Notes: generated from the letters alone by a model not told the origin. Counted from the stretch's first letter, positions 1 to 9,049 are shown. The stretch is DNA of 64,000 nt from Paraburkholderia sartisoli (GCF_900107685.1 NZ_FNRQ01000008.1:1-64000), one strand, 5' to 3'. Numbers and translations: made by a program.

Positions 1-213
1 TACCAGGTGGGCCAGACGGGCAAGATCGTGGCGCCCCAACTGTACGTGGCGGTGGGCATCTCGGGGGCGATCCAGCATCTGGCGGGCATGAAGGACTCGA
101 AGGTGATCGTCGCGATCAACAAGGATCCGGAAGCGCCGATCTTCAGCGTCGCGGATTATGGTCTCGTCGGCGATCTTCATGACATCGTGCCGTCGCTTGC
201 GGCACAGATTTGA
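1..213 (+). CDS. etfA: Electron transfer flavoprotein alpha subunit, 3' end only
   Basis: The window opens inside this gene; 70 codons and a TGA stop are present. The visible part is the C-terminal FAD-binding domain. It begins with the QVGQTGKIVAP stretch and continues with LYVAVGISGAIQHLAGM and VIVAINKDPEAPIF, the most conserved segments of EtfA/FixB. EtfA pairs with EtfB and passes electrons from acyl-CoA and related dehydrogenases to ETF:quinone oxidoreductase. etfB would be expected just upstream, outside the window. The next gene, a permease, starts 103 bases downstream and is probably a separate unit. Confidence 0.95.
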   Translation, partial: YQVGQTGKIVAPQLYVAVGISGAIQHLAGMKDSKVIVAINKDPEAPIFSVADYGLVGDLHDIVPSLAAQI

Positions 214-316
214 ACGGCGCAAGCCGGTTTGTTCAACGCCTCGTGCGCCGCACCGCGATTCGCGGCGCGCATGGGCACGACCCCGCAGCAGTTCCCTTTC
301 CGAGAGGAGCGCAACA

Positions 317-1744
317 ATGGCCCGTACCGCATCACATAGTGGAAGAACCGCTCTGGTAGAGCGGCGTTCGATCGACTACATTCCCGACGCCGAGCGTCAC
401 GGCAACTTGTTTAGCCAGTTTACGCTCTGGTTCGGGGCGAACCTGCAGATCACAGCCGTGGTGGTCGGCGCGCTCGCCGTAGTGCTGGGCGGCGACGTAT
501 TCTGGTCACTGGTCGGGCTTCTGCTCGGGCAGATTCTCGGCGGCTCGGTCATGGCCTTGCACGGCGCGCAGGGCCCGCAACTCGGCCTGCCACAGATGAT
601 TTCGAGCCGCGTGCAGTTCGGCGTCTATGGCGCAATCATTCCGCTCGTGCTGGTCTGCGTGATGTACGTGGGTTTCTCAGCAGGTGGCACGGTGCTTGCC
701 GGTCAGGCCATCGGTGAACTGCTGGAAGTGAACAATACCGTCGCGATCCTGATCTTTGCCGCCGTGGTGATCCTGCTCACCGGGCTAGGCTATCGAATCA
801 TTCATGCAATGGGTCGCGTATCGAGCGTCATCGGCACACTGGCTTTCCTGTATCTCTTCGCCACTCTCCTGAGCGGCCACGCATGGAGCACGCTCCTCGC
901 CCACCGGCATTTCACCGTCGCCTCGTTCCTGCTCGCCGTTTCGCTTTCGGCGTCCTGGCAGATCGCGTACGGTCCCTATGTGGCCGACTATTCACGCTAT
1001 CTGCCGAAGTCCACCTCGGCGCTCACGACCTTCTTCGCCGTATTCAGCGGCACAGTAATCGGTGCGCAGGTTTCGATGACGTTTGGCGTGCTCGCCGCCT
1101 CGCTCGCGGGCGACCGCTTCGCCGGGCACGAAGTAGCGTTCATCGTCGGTCTCGGCGCAACAGGTACCATCGCCGCGATCCTTTACTTTGCAATTGCGCT
1201 CGGCAAGCTCACCATCACGACGCTTAATGCCTATGGCAGTGTGATGTCAGTGGCGACGATCGTCACCGGCCTCGGTCAGCGCCGCGAAGTTTCCCCCCGT
1301 ACCCGCCTCGTTTTCGTGATTCTCTCGGTGAGCGTATCGAGCGCTCTTGCGCTCGCCGGGCAGCATTCATTTCTGAAGGCGTTCTCGTCATTTCTGCTGT
1401 TCTTGCTGGTGTTCTTCACGCCGTGGAGTGCGATCAACCTCGTCGACTACTATTGGGTGACGCGTGAGCGCTACGACGTGCCCGCGCTCTTCGACGCGAA
1501 TGGCCGCTACGGGCGCTGGAATCCCGTGGGCATAGCCGTCTATGTGGTGGGCGTGTTGGTGCAGATGCCGTTCGTCGCCACTGGTTTTTATACAGGGCGG
1601 TGGGTCGGATATCTTGGCGGCGTGGATATATCGTGGATCATCGGCATCATCGTGCCCGGCACGCTGTACTACATGGTGACCCGCTTCACGCCCTCACGCC
1701 TGCCAGACCAGCTCATCCTGCCAGATACGCTCGGCGACGCCTGA
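317..1744 (+). CDS. NCS1-family purine/cytosine-type permease
   Basis: This is a 475-residue integral membrane protein of the nucleobase:cation symporter-1 family (cytosine, purine, allantoin or hydantoin uptake). About 12 hydrophobic segments follow a short cytoplasmic N-terminus containing RSIDYIPDAERHG. The first segments carry FTLWFGANLQI and GQILGGSVMALHGAQGPQLG, close to the CodB/PucI-like signature, and WSAINLVDYYWVTR lies near the C-terminus. I chose ATG 317 because GAGAGGAGCG lies just upstream and the protein begins there as in relatives. The frame is open upstream to 158, but that stretch is not conserved-looking and overlaps etfA. No catabolic enzyme for a nucleobase is adjacent, so the substrate cannot be read from context. 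Confidence 0.9.
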   Translation: MARTASHSGRTALVERRSIDYIPDAERHGNLFSQFTLWFGANLQITAVVVGALAVVLGGDVFWSLVGLLLGQILGGSVMALHGAQGPQLGLPQMISSRVQFGVYGAIIPLVLVCVMYVGFSAGGTVLAGQAIGELLEVNNTVAILIFAAVVILLTGLGYRIIHAMGRVSSVIGTLAFLYLFATLLSGHAWSTLLAHRHFTVASFLLAVSLSASWQIAYGPYVADYSRYLPKSTSALTTFFAVFSGTVIGAQVSMTFGVLAASLAGDRFAGHEVAFIVGLGATGTIAAILYFAIALGKLTITTLNAYGSVMSVATIVTGLGQRREVSPRTRLVFVILSVSVSSALALAGQHSFLKAFSSFLLFLLVFFTPWSAINLVDYYWVTRERYDVPALFDANGRYGRWNPVGIAVYVVGVLVQMPFVATGFYTGRWVGYLGGVDISWIIGIIVPGTLYYMVTRFTPSRLPDQLILPDTLGDA

Positions 1745-2300
1745 GAACACGAGCGCTTCGACATACGGGTTGTGTGTTCGACCGTCAACGATGACAAATC
1801 AAATGTCCGTTGTGCGGAAAGCTGGATGACCGCTCAGGGTCGGGTGCGGCCTCACGTATCGGGTAAAAATCGGCCAGTTGCGATCGCTCGTTGTTCCCAG
1901 GCAATGGACGTTCGCGCGTCCGTTCCACCTCCGAACCGGTCACTCAGTCGGCAGCGTATCAAGAGGCAGTGTTGAGGGACTCCAGCCGTCCGCATCAAGC
2001 CAAAGTTGGCAAGCCAGCCAGGCGCCGCCGATACTAACGACGAAAGTCGCCGCATGCGGGACATCGCGGTATGCGCCGGCTTACGCTCTGGCGATTGCTT
2101 CACCGTTTGGGCGAAACGTTGCTTCGCCAGCATGCGCATCGCCGCAGAACGCAGCGGCCGACGCGGCAGAGCCTGTACCTCACGAGCATCTTCCAGGCCA
2201 GAGCGACGACCACTGCTTCAACGGCACTCAATAGGTCGTCCAGCAACATCGAATGACGACCTCCGGCTAGGCTGGCCCGCTATTGGTACTGCCAGCGTGA
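1745..2300. other. Gene-free stretch of 556 bases
   Basis: I find no coding frame with recognisable protein content on either strand, and no clear terminator hairpin after the permease. Open frames here have the composition of random high-GC sequence. The stretch lies between the convergent permease and DUF6875 genes. Confidence 0.5.
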
Positions 2301-3038
2301 TCAACTTCGTCCTGCTATCGCCAGTCTCAGTTCTGCGATCCGTTTCTCAATTCTCAGGACGTCGTCTTTGGGCAGCGCGTCTCCAACCCATAATTTATAG
2401 TTCAATAGTTCGCGAAGACGTACTTCTGCGGGACTATCGTCTCTATCAATGAATATTGCATCATGAGGCGTTATCGCTCGCACAACAAAAGCTGGCCGGC
2501 TACTACGCATTGGCCGGAATGATTTTGAATGAACCCCTTTCGTCACGCTTAAAGGATGAAATTCACCAATCATCAATCCTGCCTCCATAAAAACGGGCTT
2601 CGACACCGAATGCGCCTCGTCTATATATTTCGAATATTGCTCTTCTTTCAGGCCATTCACGAATATGCACACCGAAAAAAGTCGCGATTTTCCATGCGTG
2701 CAGGCAAACAACCGATGGTAAAAAGCGGGCAGCCTGTTTAATACCGAGAGGAAAATTTCGAATGGTAGTTCTTTGACATCCCAGGCACAAAAGACCAACG
2801 ATCCTTCGTCATGAACTGGCCTGGCAAAAGGGCAAACCGCCCCACGACGGCCCAGTTCAGCATGAGGCCTCATGATAAAGCCCGCAAGCCAGTCGAGACC
2901 CGATTCGAATACCTCTCTGGTGAATTCGTCCGGGACGGATTCGATGTCTGTAGACAGGCATGCCGATCGCTCTATTTTTTTAATTTCGGAATCAACAATC
3001 GAGAGCAAAGATTCACACACGTCAATATCGGTCACCAT
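2301..3038 (-). CDS. DUF6875 domain protein
   Basis: A 245-residue soluble protein of unknown function. Residues about 55-75 carry PHAELGRRGAVCPFARP, and about 150-185 carry EAGLMIGEFHPLS, GVHSKSFRPMRSSRPAF and VVRAITPHDAIF. These match my memory of the DUF6875 family pattern (GRxGxVCPF, then GLMIGEFHP, then FRPLRSPxP). The family often sits in or beside biosynthetic gene clusters. Here it is the last gene of the minus-strand adenylation/ACP/hydrolase set, 189 bases beyond the hydrolase stop. The gene is visibly more AT-rich than its neighbours, which suggests separate acquisition. The ribosome-binding site before ATG 3038 is weak. No catalytic residues can be assigned. Confidence 0.7.
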   Translation of the reverse strand: MVTDIDVCESLLSIVDSEIKKIERSACLSTDIESVPDEFTREVFESGLDWLAGFIMRPHAELGRRGAVCPFARPVHDEGSLVFCAWDVKELPFEIFLSVLNRLPAFYHRLFACTHGKSRLFSVCIFVNGLKEEQYSKYIDEAHSVSKPVFMEAGLMIGEFHPLSVTKGVHSKSFRPMRSSRPAFVVRAITPHDAIFIDRDDSPAEVRLRELLNYKLWVGDALPKDDVLRIEKRIAELRLAIAGRS

Positions 3039-3227
3039 GATCTAAACCGTCGATTTATCTAGAAGAAAAAATGCATGATGTGCAGGCGGCGCGTGTCAGG
3101 ATATCTGTCGCCTCAGTCATGCAACGAAGGGCTGTTTATTGCATGAGAATGCAAATTTCAGTCTCTTGCGTCCGGTCCGGTAGTCCGTGTTGCTGCGCGT
3201 CTTCGATGCAGGGGCGGAACTACGCCG

Positions 3228-5081
3228 TCATCGGACAGCTTTGCGCGGACCGGTCTGGATCCACATCCGTCGCAACGAACTCATGTGTAAAACCGCAGCG
3301 TCCAGGACGTCGGCGCGCCCGGCATCGAGAGTCCTCTCGCGCAAAAATTCCTCGAAATGAGCCATCACAACATCACGCGCTGTACGCGAGAACAACGAGT
3401 GATCCACTTTCTCCAGTATCTTCGCCGTAACGTTCGTCAGCTTTCCAAGTTCGCTGCCGTTCGGTCCAAAACGGATCGCCAGTTCATCGAGCCCCGCGTC
3501 GACCGGGCCGTATACCAGTGACGTTTGCACGCCCCTTCGCTCGAGGTCCATCAAGAGTTGGCGGATTGCACCTGTCGAAGTGTTGACGCCCAACCTGCCT
3601 TCGAACGGAGTGCTGGCGAGCGAAGTCAGGCGCACGTACCAGCGGCGTCCCAGTTCCACGGCGATCGCTCGCCCATTTGCCCGGCCGGTCAGCAGCCGGA
3701 GCCACTTACGGGGGTTGCGGATCGAACGCCAGTACACCTGACTGGATTCGATATGGTGGGCGCCCGGCTTCGTTTGCGGGCCCTCCCACAAGAAAAACGG
3801 CAGGTTGACCGACATGCAGCCCACCACGTGAGGATGCGCTAACGCCGTATGAAAACTGACGTATGCGCCCGTGCAGACGCCGAACGTGACAACCTGCGGA
3901 TATCCGGCCGCGATCAGCCATTCCACTCCCGCCGTCGCGTCGATAACCGAATGACGGGCGTACACGGCTTCAAGTGTCGGCGAATCTTCGTAATGCAGAC
4001 TATCGCCAAGGCCGCCCAGGTCCATGCGTAACGAAGCGATGCCTTGCCCCGCGAGCCGTCGCGCCATCAGTACGGCAAGCCGTCCGTCGCCGACGCGATG
4101 AGCACCGCCCGTATTGACGAACAGCACAGCGGGGGCGTGCTCCTGCGCGCAGCGAGGCCGGCAGAATACGCCGACATAGCGCCCGCCACCAAACACGACG
4201 GGCGTCTCATGACCTGCTGCAAAATCGATCCGGGCATCGGCGGCAGGTGCAAGTATCCTGGCCGCCGGCGTCGCCGGCGCGCCGGACTGAAAGCCGAGCC
4301 ACTCGAGCACACTGTCGAAGGCTCGTCGCGGCGGCACGCTAAACCGTGGGTCGACCAGGAACTTGTCATACTCGGTAAAAATCTGCACATCCACGCTCGC
4401 GCCATGACCGCGATAACACTCGACCAGCTGGCTCATGGGTACGCTCTCGCAACTATCATGCAGCAGCACACGACGCGCGGCGGGCCGCCCGCGTTGTACG
4501 AGGTCGACGGCAGCGAGTTGCTCGAGCGTGTCGGCATACAGCTGGAATCCGAACGCGCCCACGGCTCGACCGTCGTCATCCGCCTGCGCGCTTTCACGGC
4601 CGTTTGCGGTCTTGAGCCAGCTCTTGTGCTGCATGCCCAGTTCCCGTATATAACGCTTGCCCGCTATGACGGGCGCCATCAAAACCAGGCTATCGACGCC
4701 ACCCAGTTCTTCGGCCGCCAGGACTGCCAGCGTCGCCCCCAGACGCAAGCCGCACAGGATCAGGCGTGTCACACCGGTAGCGGCCCGCAGATACGCCGCC
4801 GCAGCCTTGATGCTGTCGATCCATGCGCGAAAGCGCTGCGGATCCTCCTCGTTGCCCTCCGAATCTCCCGCTCCCGGATAGTCGAAGCGCAGAACGGGAA
4901 TACCGCCGGTCACCGTCACTCTTTCTGCAAAGTCGCGCCAGCCGCGATGCACGCATAGCGCGTCGTAGCCGAACGGGTTGCACAGCAACATACCCGTCGC
5001 GGCCCCGCCGCGTGCCGGCAGGTGCAGCGACCCGTAACAGCCAGCAAAGGTAACTGGCCTCATTGAAGGTTTCCCTTTCAT
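3228..5081 (-). CDS. Tandem alpha/beta-hydrolase-fold protein
   Basis: A 617-residue protein with two alpha/beta-hydrolase domains in a row, roughly residues 7-265 and 290-590. Domain 1 has the oxyanion-side CNPFGYD motif and the FDYPGAGDS strand turn, but its nucleophile elbow reads GLRLG with Arg near residue 113 instead of Ser. Domain 2 has RMDLGGLGDS and the elbow GVCTG with Cys near residue 403, plus YGPVDAGLDE and VDHSLFS as likely acid and His. Similar two-gene hydrolase pairs occur in exosortase-A and other acyl-carrier systems. Release or transfer of a carrier-bound acyl or aminoacyl group is the natural role, but that is inference. ATG 5081 follows the ACP stop by two bases, so the genes are translationally close. 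ATG 5063 is an alternative start. Confidence 0.8.
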   Translation of the reverse strand: MKGKPSMRPVTFAGCYGSLHLPARGGAATGMLLCNPFGYDALCVHRGWRDFAERVTVTGGIPVLRFDYPGAGDSEGNEEDPQRFRAWIDSIKAAAAYLRAATGVTRLILCGLRLGATLAVLAAEELGGVDSLVLMAPVIAGKRYIRELGMQHKSWLKTANGRESAQADDDGRAVGAFGFQLYADTLEQLAAVDLVQRGRPAARRVLLHDSCESVPMSQLVECYRGHGASVDVQIFTEYDKFLVDPRFSVPPRRAFDSVLEWLGFQSGAPATPAARILAPAADARIDFAAGHETPVVFGGGRYVGVFCRPRCAQEHAPAVLFVNTGGAHRVGDGRLAVLMARRLAGQGIASLRMDLGGLGDSLHYEDSPTLEAVYARHSVIDATAGVEWLIAAGYPQVVTFGVCTGAYVSFHTALAHPHVVGCMSVNLPFFLWEGPQTKPGAHHIESSQVYWRSIRNPRKWLRLLTGRANGRAIAVELGRRWYVRLTSLASTPFEGRLGVNTSTGAIRQLLMDLERRGVQTSLVYGPVDAGLDELAIRFGPNGSELGKLTNVTAKILEKVDHSLFSRTARDVVMAHFEEFLRERTLDAGRADVLDAAVLHMSSLRRMWIQTGPRKAVR

Positions 5082-5083
5082 GG

Positions 5084-5341
5084 CTATCCCCGCGTCACCG
5101 GCTCGTCCTGTACGAACGGTGCGAGCGCGCTCACGAACGAATCGATACATCGAAACAGGTCGAACGTAATCAACTCGCCCGGTATCTCGATGCCCAACGC
5201 GTCTTCAACGGCCAGCATCACACGAAACGTGCCGAGCGAGGACAATCCAGCGGCGTAAAGATTGTCGAAATCGCTCAAGGTTTCGACCGGCACGTCGAGG
5301 CATGCGGTTTCCGAAAGAATGCGGCGCAAATCGGCTTTCAT
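5084..5341 (-). CDS. Acyl carrier protein
   Basis: An 85-residue phosphopantetheine carrier protein. The attachment site reads AAGLSSLGTF; the second Ser is the likely modified residue, and the usual Asp before it is Ser. Downstream, AVEDALGIEIPGEL is a typical helix II/III sequence. ATG 5341 was chosen because GGGGAGCAA lies immediately upstream and the protein then starts KADLRRIL like other carriers. It lies 8 bases after the adenylation gene and 2 bases before the tandem hydrolase, so the three form one operon. It should carry the product of the adenylation enzyme as a thioester. Confidence 0.9.
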   Translation of the reverse strand: MKADLRRILSETACLDVPVETLSDFDNLYAAGLSSLGTFRVMLAVEDALGIEIPGELITFDLFRCIDSFVSALAPFVQDEPVTRG

Positions 5342-5349
5342 TTGCTCCC

Positions 5350-7014
5350 CTATAACGCCTGCTTTTCCAGGCATGACATCAATGCATTCATGCGCGACGA
5401 TGGCTGGCTATTCGTTGCTGGGGTCTGGCACAAATCTCGGGTAGAAAAAGTGCCACGTGCGCACTGTCCGGCGAGGGCCATTCTGTCGATCTTGCCGTTC
5501 ACGTTAAGCGGGAACGCATCGATGGCAACGATCCGCTGCGGCACCGCATAGACCGGCAAGCGCTGCCGGCACGCCCGCAGAACCAGCGCGATCTCAACCT
5601 GCGCGTTCGTCACAAAGGCGACGAGACCGGTGGCTCGCCCGGCTTCATCAAGTGGCCATGGGATCACCGCGCACAGCGCAGCATGGCTGCACGTTTGCAC
5701 GACGTGTTCGACTTCTTCCAGCTCGACCCGGTTGCCGAGAATCTTGACCTGCGTATCGAGACGTCCCTGAAACACGATGCCGTGTTGCGTCGTTGCACGC
5801 GCGGCATCGCAGCTTCGATACCAGCGTTGCTCGCGCCGGCCCGGATAAGTTTTCGCAACGAACCTGCCATTACCGGCTTCGTCAGGCGACAGATAGCCGC
5901 CGGCAAGCTGCGGGCCACCGATCAGCAACTCGCCCGTCTGCTCCGCGGCGACCGGTTCGAGCTCGGCATCCACGATCATCAGTTCCACCCCAGGAAGGGC
6001 CCAGCCGAGCGGCATGACCGTGTGCTGCGGATCGTCGAGGAATCCGGCGGTGACCTCGAAGCATGTGCAGGCGATGGTCGCTTCGGTCGGCCCGTACATA
6101 TTCAGGACCCGGCTGTTCGGCGCGGCCTGCATCCACGCCAGAGCCAGCGAGCGAGGCAACGGCTCGCCACCGAACAGTGACAGTCGAACACTTGGGAAGG
6201 CACCCGGCGTCAGCTTGCGCATTTGCTGCATGAAGCCGGCCACGGAAGGCACGCTATTCCAGTGTGTGATCTCGTGACGCTTGATGAAGTCGGCGTTATA
6301 GACAGGATCGACGGTGTCAGGCACGTACAGGCAGCCGCCGTTGGCCCAGCAGACGAACATGTCGTGTACGGACGGATCGAAGCTCAGCTCGCAAAACTGC
6401 ACATAACGCGCATCGCGCACTTTCCCGGCCAGCTGTAATTGCCCCGTGACATAGGCATCGGCATTCGCATGCGTGATCGGCACACCCTTCGGCGCTCCCG
6501 TCGAGCCAGACGTAAAAAGTATGTACGCGAGGTCATGCACGGTACCCTGGTGCCGCGCATACGGCGCGGCTGGCAGTAGCGGTGGAGCGGCGGCAACGGA
6601 GGGCAGGTGCGGTTCATCCGCGTCTTCGTCGAGCAGGAAGATCCGCGGACGTTCGTCGAGCAAGGACGGCACTTCATCAAGCGATGCGGCACAACGCCGG
6701 TCGACCAGCATCAACGGCGCACCGGACTGCTCGATGATGGCTGCGATCCGCGCAGCCGGCATCTTTGGGTTGAGCGGCACATAGGCCATACCGGCGTCGA
6801 GAATTCCCAGCACGCCAACATAGGCGGCGACGCTGCGATGCCCAAACAGCAAGCATCGGCGTGCGTCGCCGGTCCGTGCAACCGCTGCCAGTCCCGCAGA
6901 CACGCGACGTGCCCTGGTTTCGATTTCGCCGTAGCTGTAAAGACGCTCATCGACCCATAACGCCGGGCTGTGCGACTGGCTCGCGGCAGAATCGAAGAAG
7001 AAGGTTTGCAACAT
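5350..7014 (-). CDS. Stand-alone amino-acid adenylation enzyme (NRPS A-domain type)
   Basis: A 554-residue AMP-forming enzyme of the ANL superfamily. It should activate an amino or other carboxylic acid as an adenylate and load the ACP encoded next to it. Core motifs seen in order are LAYILFTSGSTGAPKGV (A3), NMYGPTEATI (A5), GELLIGGPQLAGGY (A6), WYRSCDAAR (A7), GRLDTQVKILGNRVELEEVE (A8) and PLNVNGKIDR (A10, with the catalytic Lys). The A7 motif has Cys where Gly is usual in xTGD; the Asp is kept. No condensation, carrier or thioesterase domain is fused. The C-terminal 35 residues are low-complexity. ATG 7014 has a strong GGAGGGAG site. The nearly 1-kb upstream region probably holds the operon promoter. 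The substrate cannot be read safely from the pocket. Confidence 0.9.
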   Translation of the reverse strand: MLQTFFFDSAASQSHSPALWVDERLYSYGEIETRARRVSAGLAAVARTGDARRCLLFGHRSVAAYVGVLGILDAGMAYVPLNPKMPAARIAAIIEQSGAPLMLVDRRCAASLDEVPSLLDERPRIFLLDEDADEPHLPSVAAAPPLLPAAPYARHQGTVHDLAYILFTSGSTGAPKGVPITHANADAYVTGQLQLAGKVRDARYVQFCELSFDPSVHDMFVCWANGGCLYVPDTVDPVYNADFIKRHEITHWNSVPSVAGFMQQMRKLTPGAFPSVRLSLFGGEPLPRSLALAWMQAAPNSRVLNMYGPTEATIACTCFEVTAGFLDDPQHTVMPLGWALPGVELMIVDAELEPVAAEQTGELLIGGPQLAGGYLSPDEAGNGRFVAKTYPGRREQRWYRSCDAARATTQHGIVFQGRLDTQVKILGNRVELEEVEHVVQTCSHAALCAVIPWPLDEAGRATGLVAFVTNAQVEIALVLRACRQRLPVYAVPQRIVAIDAFPLNVNGKIDRMALAGQCARGTFSTRDLCQTPATNSQPSSRMNALMSCLEKQAL

Positions 7015-7997
7015 CTGACTCCCTCCGTCATTCCCGGGAAGACCGGAACCGCCGCAATCACGGCACCAACGGTGTCTTCAGCATGCCACCCTGTCATCCG
7101 TCGACGAACCTCGCAGGTAAACTTCGCTGCCGACAGCCGGGCGGATCAATTGCTACGCATTAAGCATAGGGTCAAGCGGATATCATGGTCAAGACAGAGT
7201 CTTGTAACGAGATGTGAGTTGATTTATTACGGATTACGAAGCATATGCCCATACCTGCGTCAGCCGCCATTGCGCCACGCACTTTGAACGGGCCGTCTAG
7301 CTGGGACTCCGCCCCTTCGGCCAAGAGGGACGAACAAAGTGAACGCCACGATATAAGGGGACACGTGGAGTCTGGGTAAGATCGGCGGTTCAGCGTGCAT
7401 CTGTCATCCGGCGTTCATGCACTTAAGCTCGCGGACGTGCCGTGCCGTTTGAGATGCTGCAGCCTCAAACGGCGGCAGTGGATCGGCAACGAGCGAGACC
7501 GCTCTGGTCACGCAGACACCTCTTGCACGACAGGGGTGTCGCACTCATGCTCAGTACGTTAGTACACCGATTGTTTACCCCAACGGCCCATTTTTTTTGA
7601 GGCGTTCCCTGGCGCCCTATGATTGATGTCTCCAGCCCAGCGCTTTCCCACTGCTGATCCGGTGCAACATGAGCGCCAGCATCGACATGGAAATCAGCAT
7701 CAACCGACAGGCAAGCCGCATGCTGATTCCATCAACACGGCGAGCGCGATGCCGAGCCCCTGCACCCGATTTTTCGAACGCTGAGCAGTCGTTGTTCGAA
7801 ATCGTTCGGATCGAGCGGCTTCAGATGAGCGTCAACTGTCCTCGTCCCGTAGCTTTCCTACGATGAAAGCGGGTTATTTTGCGGTCCAACCGGACCTGCG
7901 GCAAATACACCATAGCAGCGAAAAAATGAAAAAAAAGTCCTCAAATATTCCCCCGTGTTCTGTCTGCGCTGGGCGATTTAATTTTCTGGAAGATGAA
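7015..7997. other. Gene-poor stretch of about 1 kb upstream of the adenylation operon
   Basis: No convincing gene on either strand. It should contain the promoter of the minus-strand adenylation operon. A short inverted repeat with 6-bp arms (7515-7520 and 7535-7540) and a direct repeat of GGTCAAG near 7170-7192 are the only structures I noticed, and neither is strong. A 65-codon frame at 7669-7866 on the plus strand has no recognisable similarity. Together with the adjacent PAP2 remnant, the stretch looks like the residue of deletions. Confidence 0.4.
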
Positions 7998-8216
7998 TTA
8001 TTCATCGGTCGGACAATGCAAACCAGGGTACACCCGCAGCAACCAGATGAAGATAGCGGTGTACAACGGCGCGAGCGTGCCGACGCGTCGTGAGACAGGA
8101 AAGATGCCCGTCGCAATCGACATCCATGGCATCGCGTGGCCGGGAGGAAAGGAACGCCATGTGCGCACAACGGCGTCATTCAGGCCGACAGAGGGAAAAT
8201 TCAGGTGCAGTTCCGG
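7998..8216 (-). pseudogene. Remnant of a PAP2-family phosphatase
   Basis: The minus-strand frame reads NPELHLNFPSVG, then RTWRSFPPGHAMPWMSIATG, then RVYPGLHCPTDE before a TAA stop at 7998-8000. This matches the second and third motifs of PAP2 phosphatases: PSGH with the first Ser-side residue changed to PPGH, and the R-x5-H-x3-D motif as RVYPGLHCPTD. The first motif (KxxxxxxRP) and the N-terminal half are missing, the C-terminus is cut by the stop, and no start codon or ribosome site fits. Upstream the same frame runs into the IclR gene out of its frame. I read it as a decayed internal fragment of an undecaprenyl-diphosphatase- or lipid-phosphatase-like gene. Confidence 0.7.
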
Positions 8217-8287
8217 GTTGTAGCGCGGCCGCCGGAACGGCGAGCACCAGGCGGGAAGCCTGCCGCTCGCCCTATGAAATCCGCCAC

Positions 8288-9049
8288 CTACAACCGGACA
8301 TAAGGTTGCGACAACGCCTTCGACGACCTGATGAGATCTTCCAGCATCATCGCGCGCTTGTCCGGATCCGTGTCCCGGCTTGTCATGAAGCAGAGCGCCG
8401 CGGCGGGAAGACCCGTGCGGTCGCAGATAGGCGCCGCCATGCACAGCCGAAAAGTGTGGGATAAACCTTCGGTGCAACAGTACCCCTGGTCAGCGGCCCG
8501 TTCGACATCGGAAAGAAAGTCCTGAAATTCAATGCGCCTGCCGTTGTCGAGGATAAAGTCCTCGTCCGGGATCAAGCTGCGAATTTCCTCTGCCCGCATA
8601 TGGGCGAGCAGCAGGCGGCCCGATGCGGTCCACGGAATCGGCACCTTCACGCCGATGTCGGAACTGATGTTGAAGGGTCGCGCGCTGTTCTCCGACAGCA
8701 CCACGGTGTACTTGTTGCCTTCGAGCATGCACAACTGCGCGGTTTCGTCGTGCGTCCGGACAAGCGCAAGGATCGCCTGGTGGGCGCGGCTGATCAGATC
8801 GTTATGGACGGCATAATCGGAGCCGTAGTAGTGCATCTCGCGGCCGAAAAACACGTTCCCTTCCGCTGTTGTCTCGAGCCATCCGGCTTCAGTGAGCATG
8901 GTGACCAGTTCGTAGATACTCGAGCGCGGCGCGCCAGTCGCTTCGATCAGTTCGCGCATCGTCATCGGACGCCGCGCAATATGCAACTGCTTGAGAATGC
9001 CGATAACGCGATCAACTCCCCGGGCCCTCGATGATTCTGGTGCAGACAT
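8288..9049 (-). CDS. IclR-family transcriptional regulator
   Basis: A 253-residue regulator. The N-terminal winged helix-turn-helix covers about residues 8-70, including RPMTMRELIEATGAPRSSIY. The C-terminal effector-binding domain (about 80-250) has the IclR signatures VPIPWTASGRLLLAHM and GYCCTEG. The start at 9049 has GAAGGA just upstream. It is the last of five minus-strand genes and begins 95 bases after the ABC ATPase stop. It therefore probably controls the amino-acid importer and may be co-transcribed with it, instead of lying divergent as IclR genes often do. Confidence 0.9.
   Translation of the reverse strand: MSAPESSRARGVDRVIGILKQLHIARRPMTMRELIEATGAPRSSIYELVTMLTEAGWLETTAEGNVFFGREMHYYGSDYAVHNDLISRAHQAILALVRTHDETAQLCMLEGNKYTVVLSENSARPFNISSDIGVKVPIPWTASGRLLLAHMRAEEIRSLIPDEDFILDNGRRIEFQDFLSDVERAADQGYCCTEGLSHTFRLCMAAPICDRTGLPAAALCFMTSRDTDPDKRAMMLEDLIRSSKALSQPYVRL

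Noticed and set aside
158..316. Upstream extension of the NCS1 permease
   Set aside because: It overlaps etfA and reads as Arg-rich random sequence; the ribosome site at about 302-311 supports ATG 317.
7669..7866. 65-codon plus-strand frame in the gene-poor stretch
   Set aside because: No ribosome site, no family match, and composition not distinct from shadow frames.
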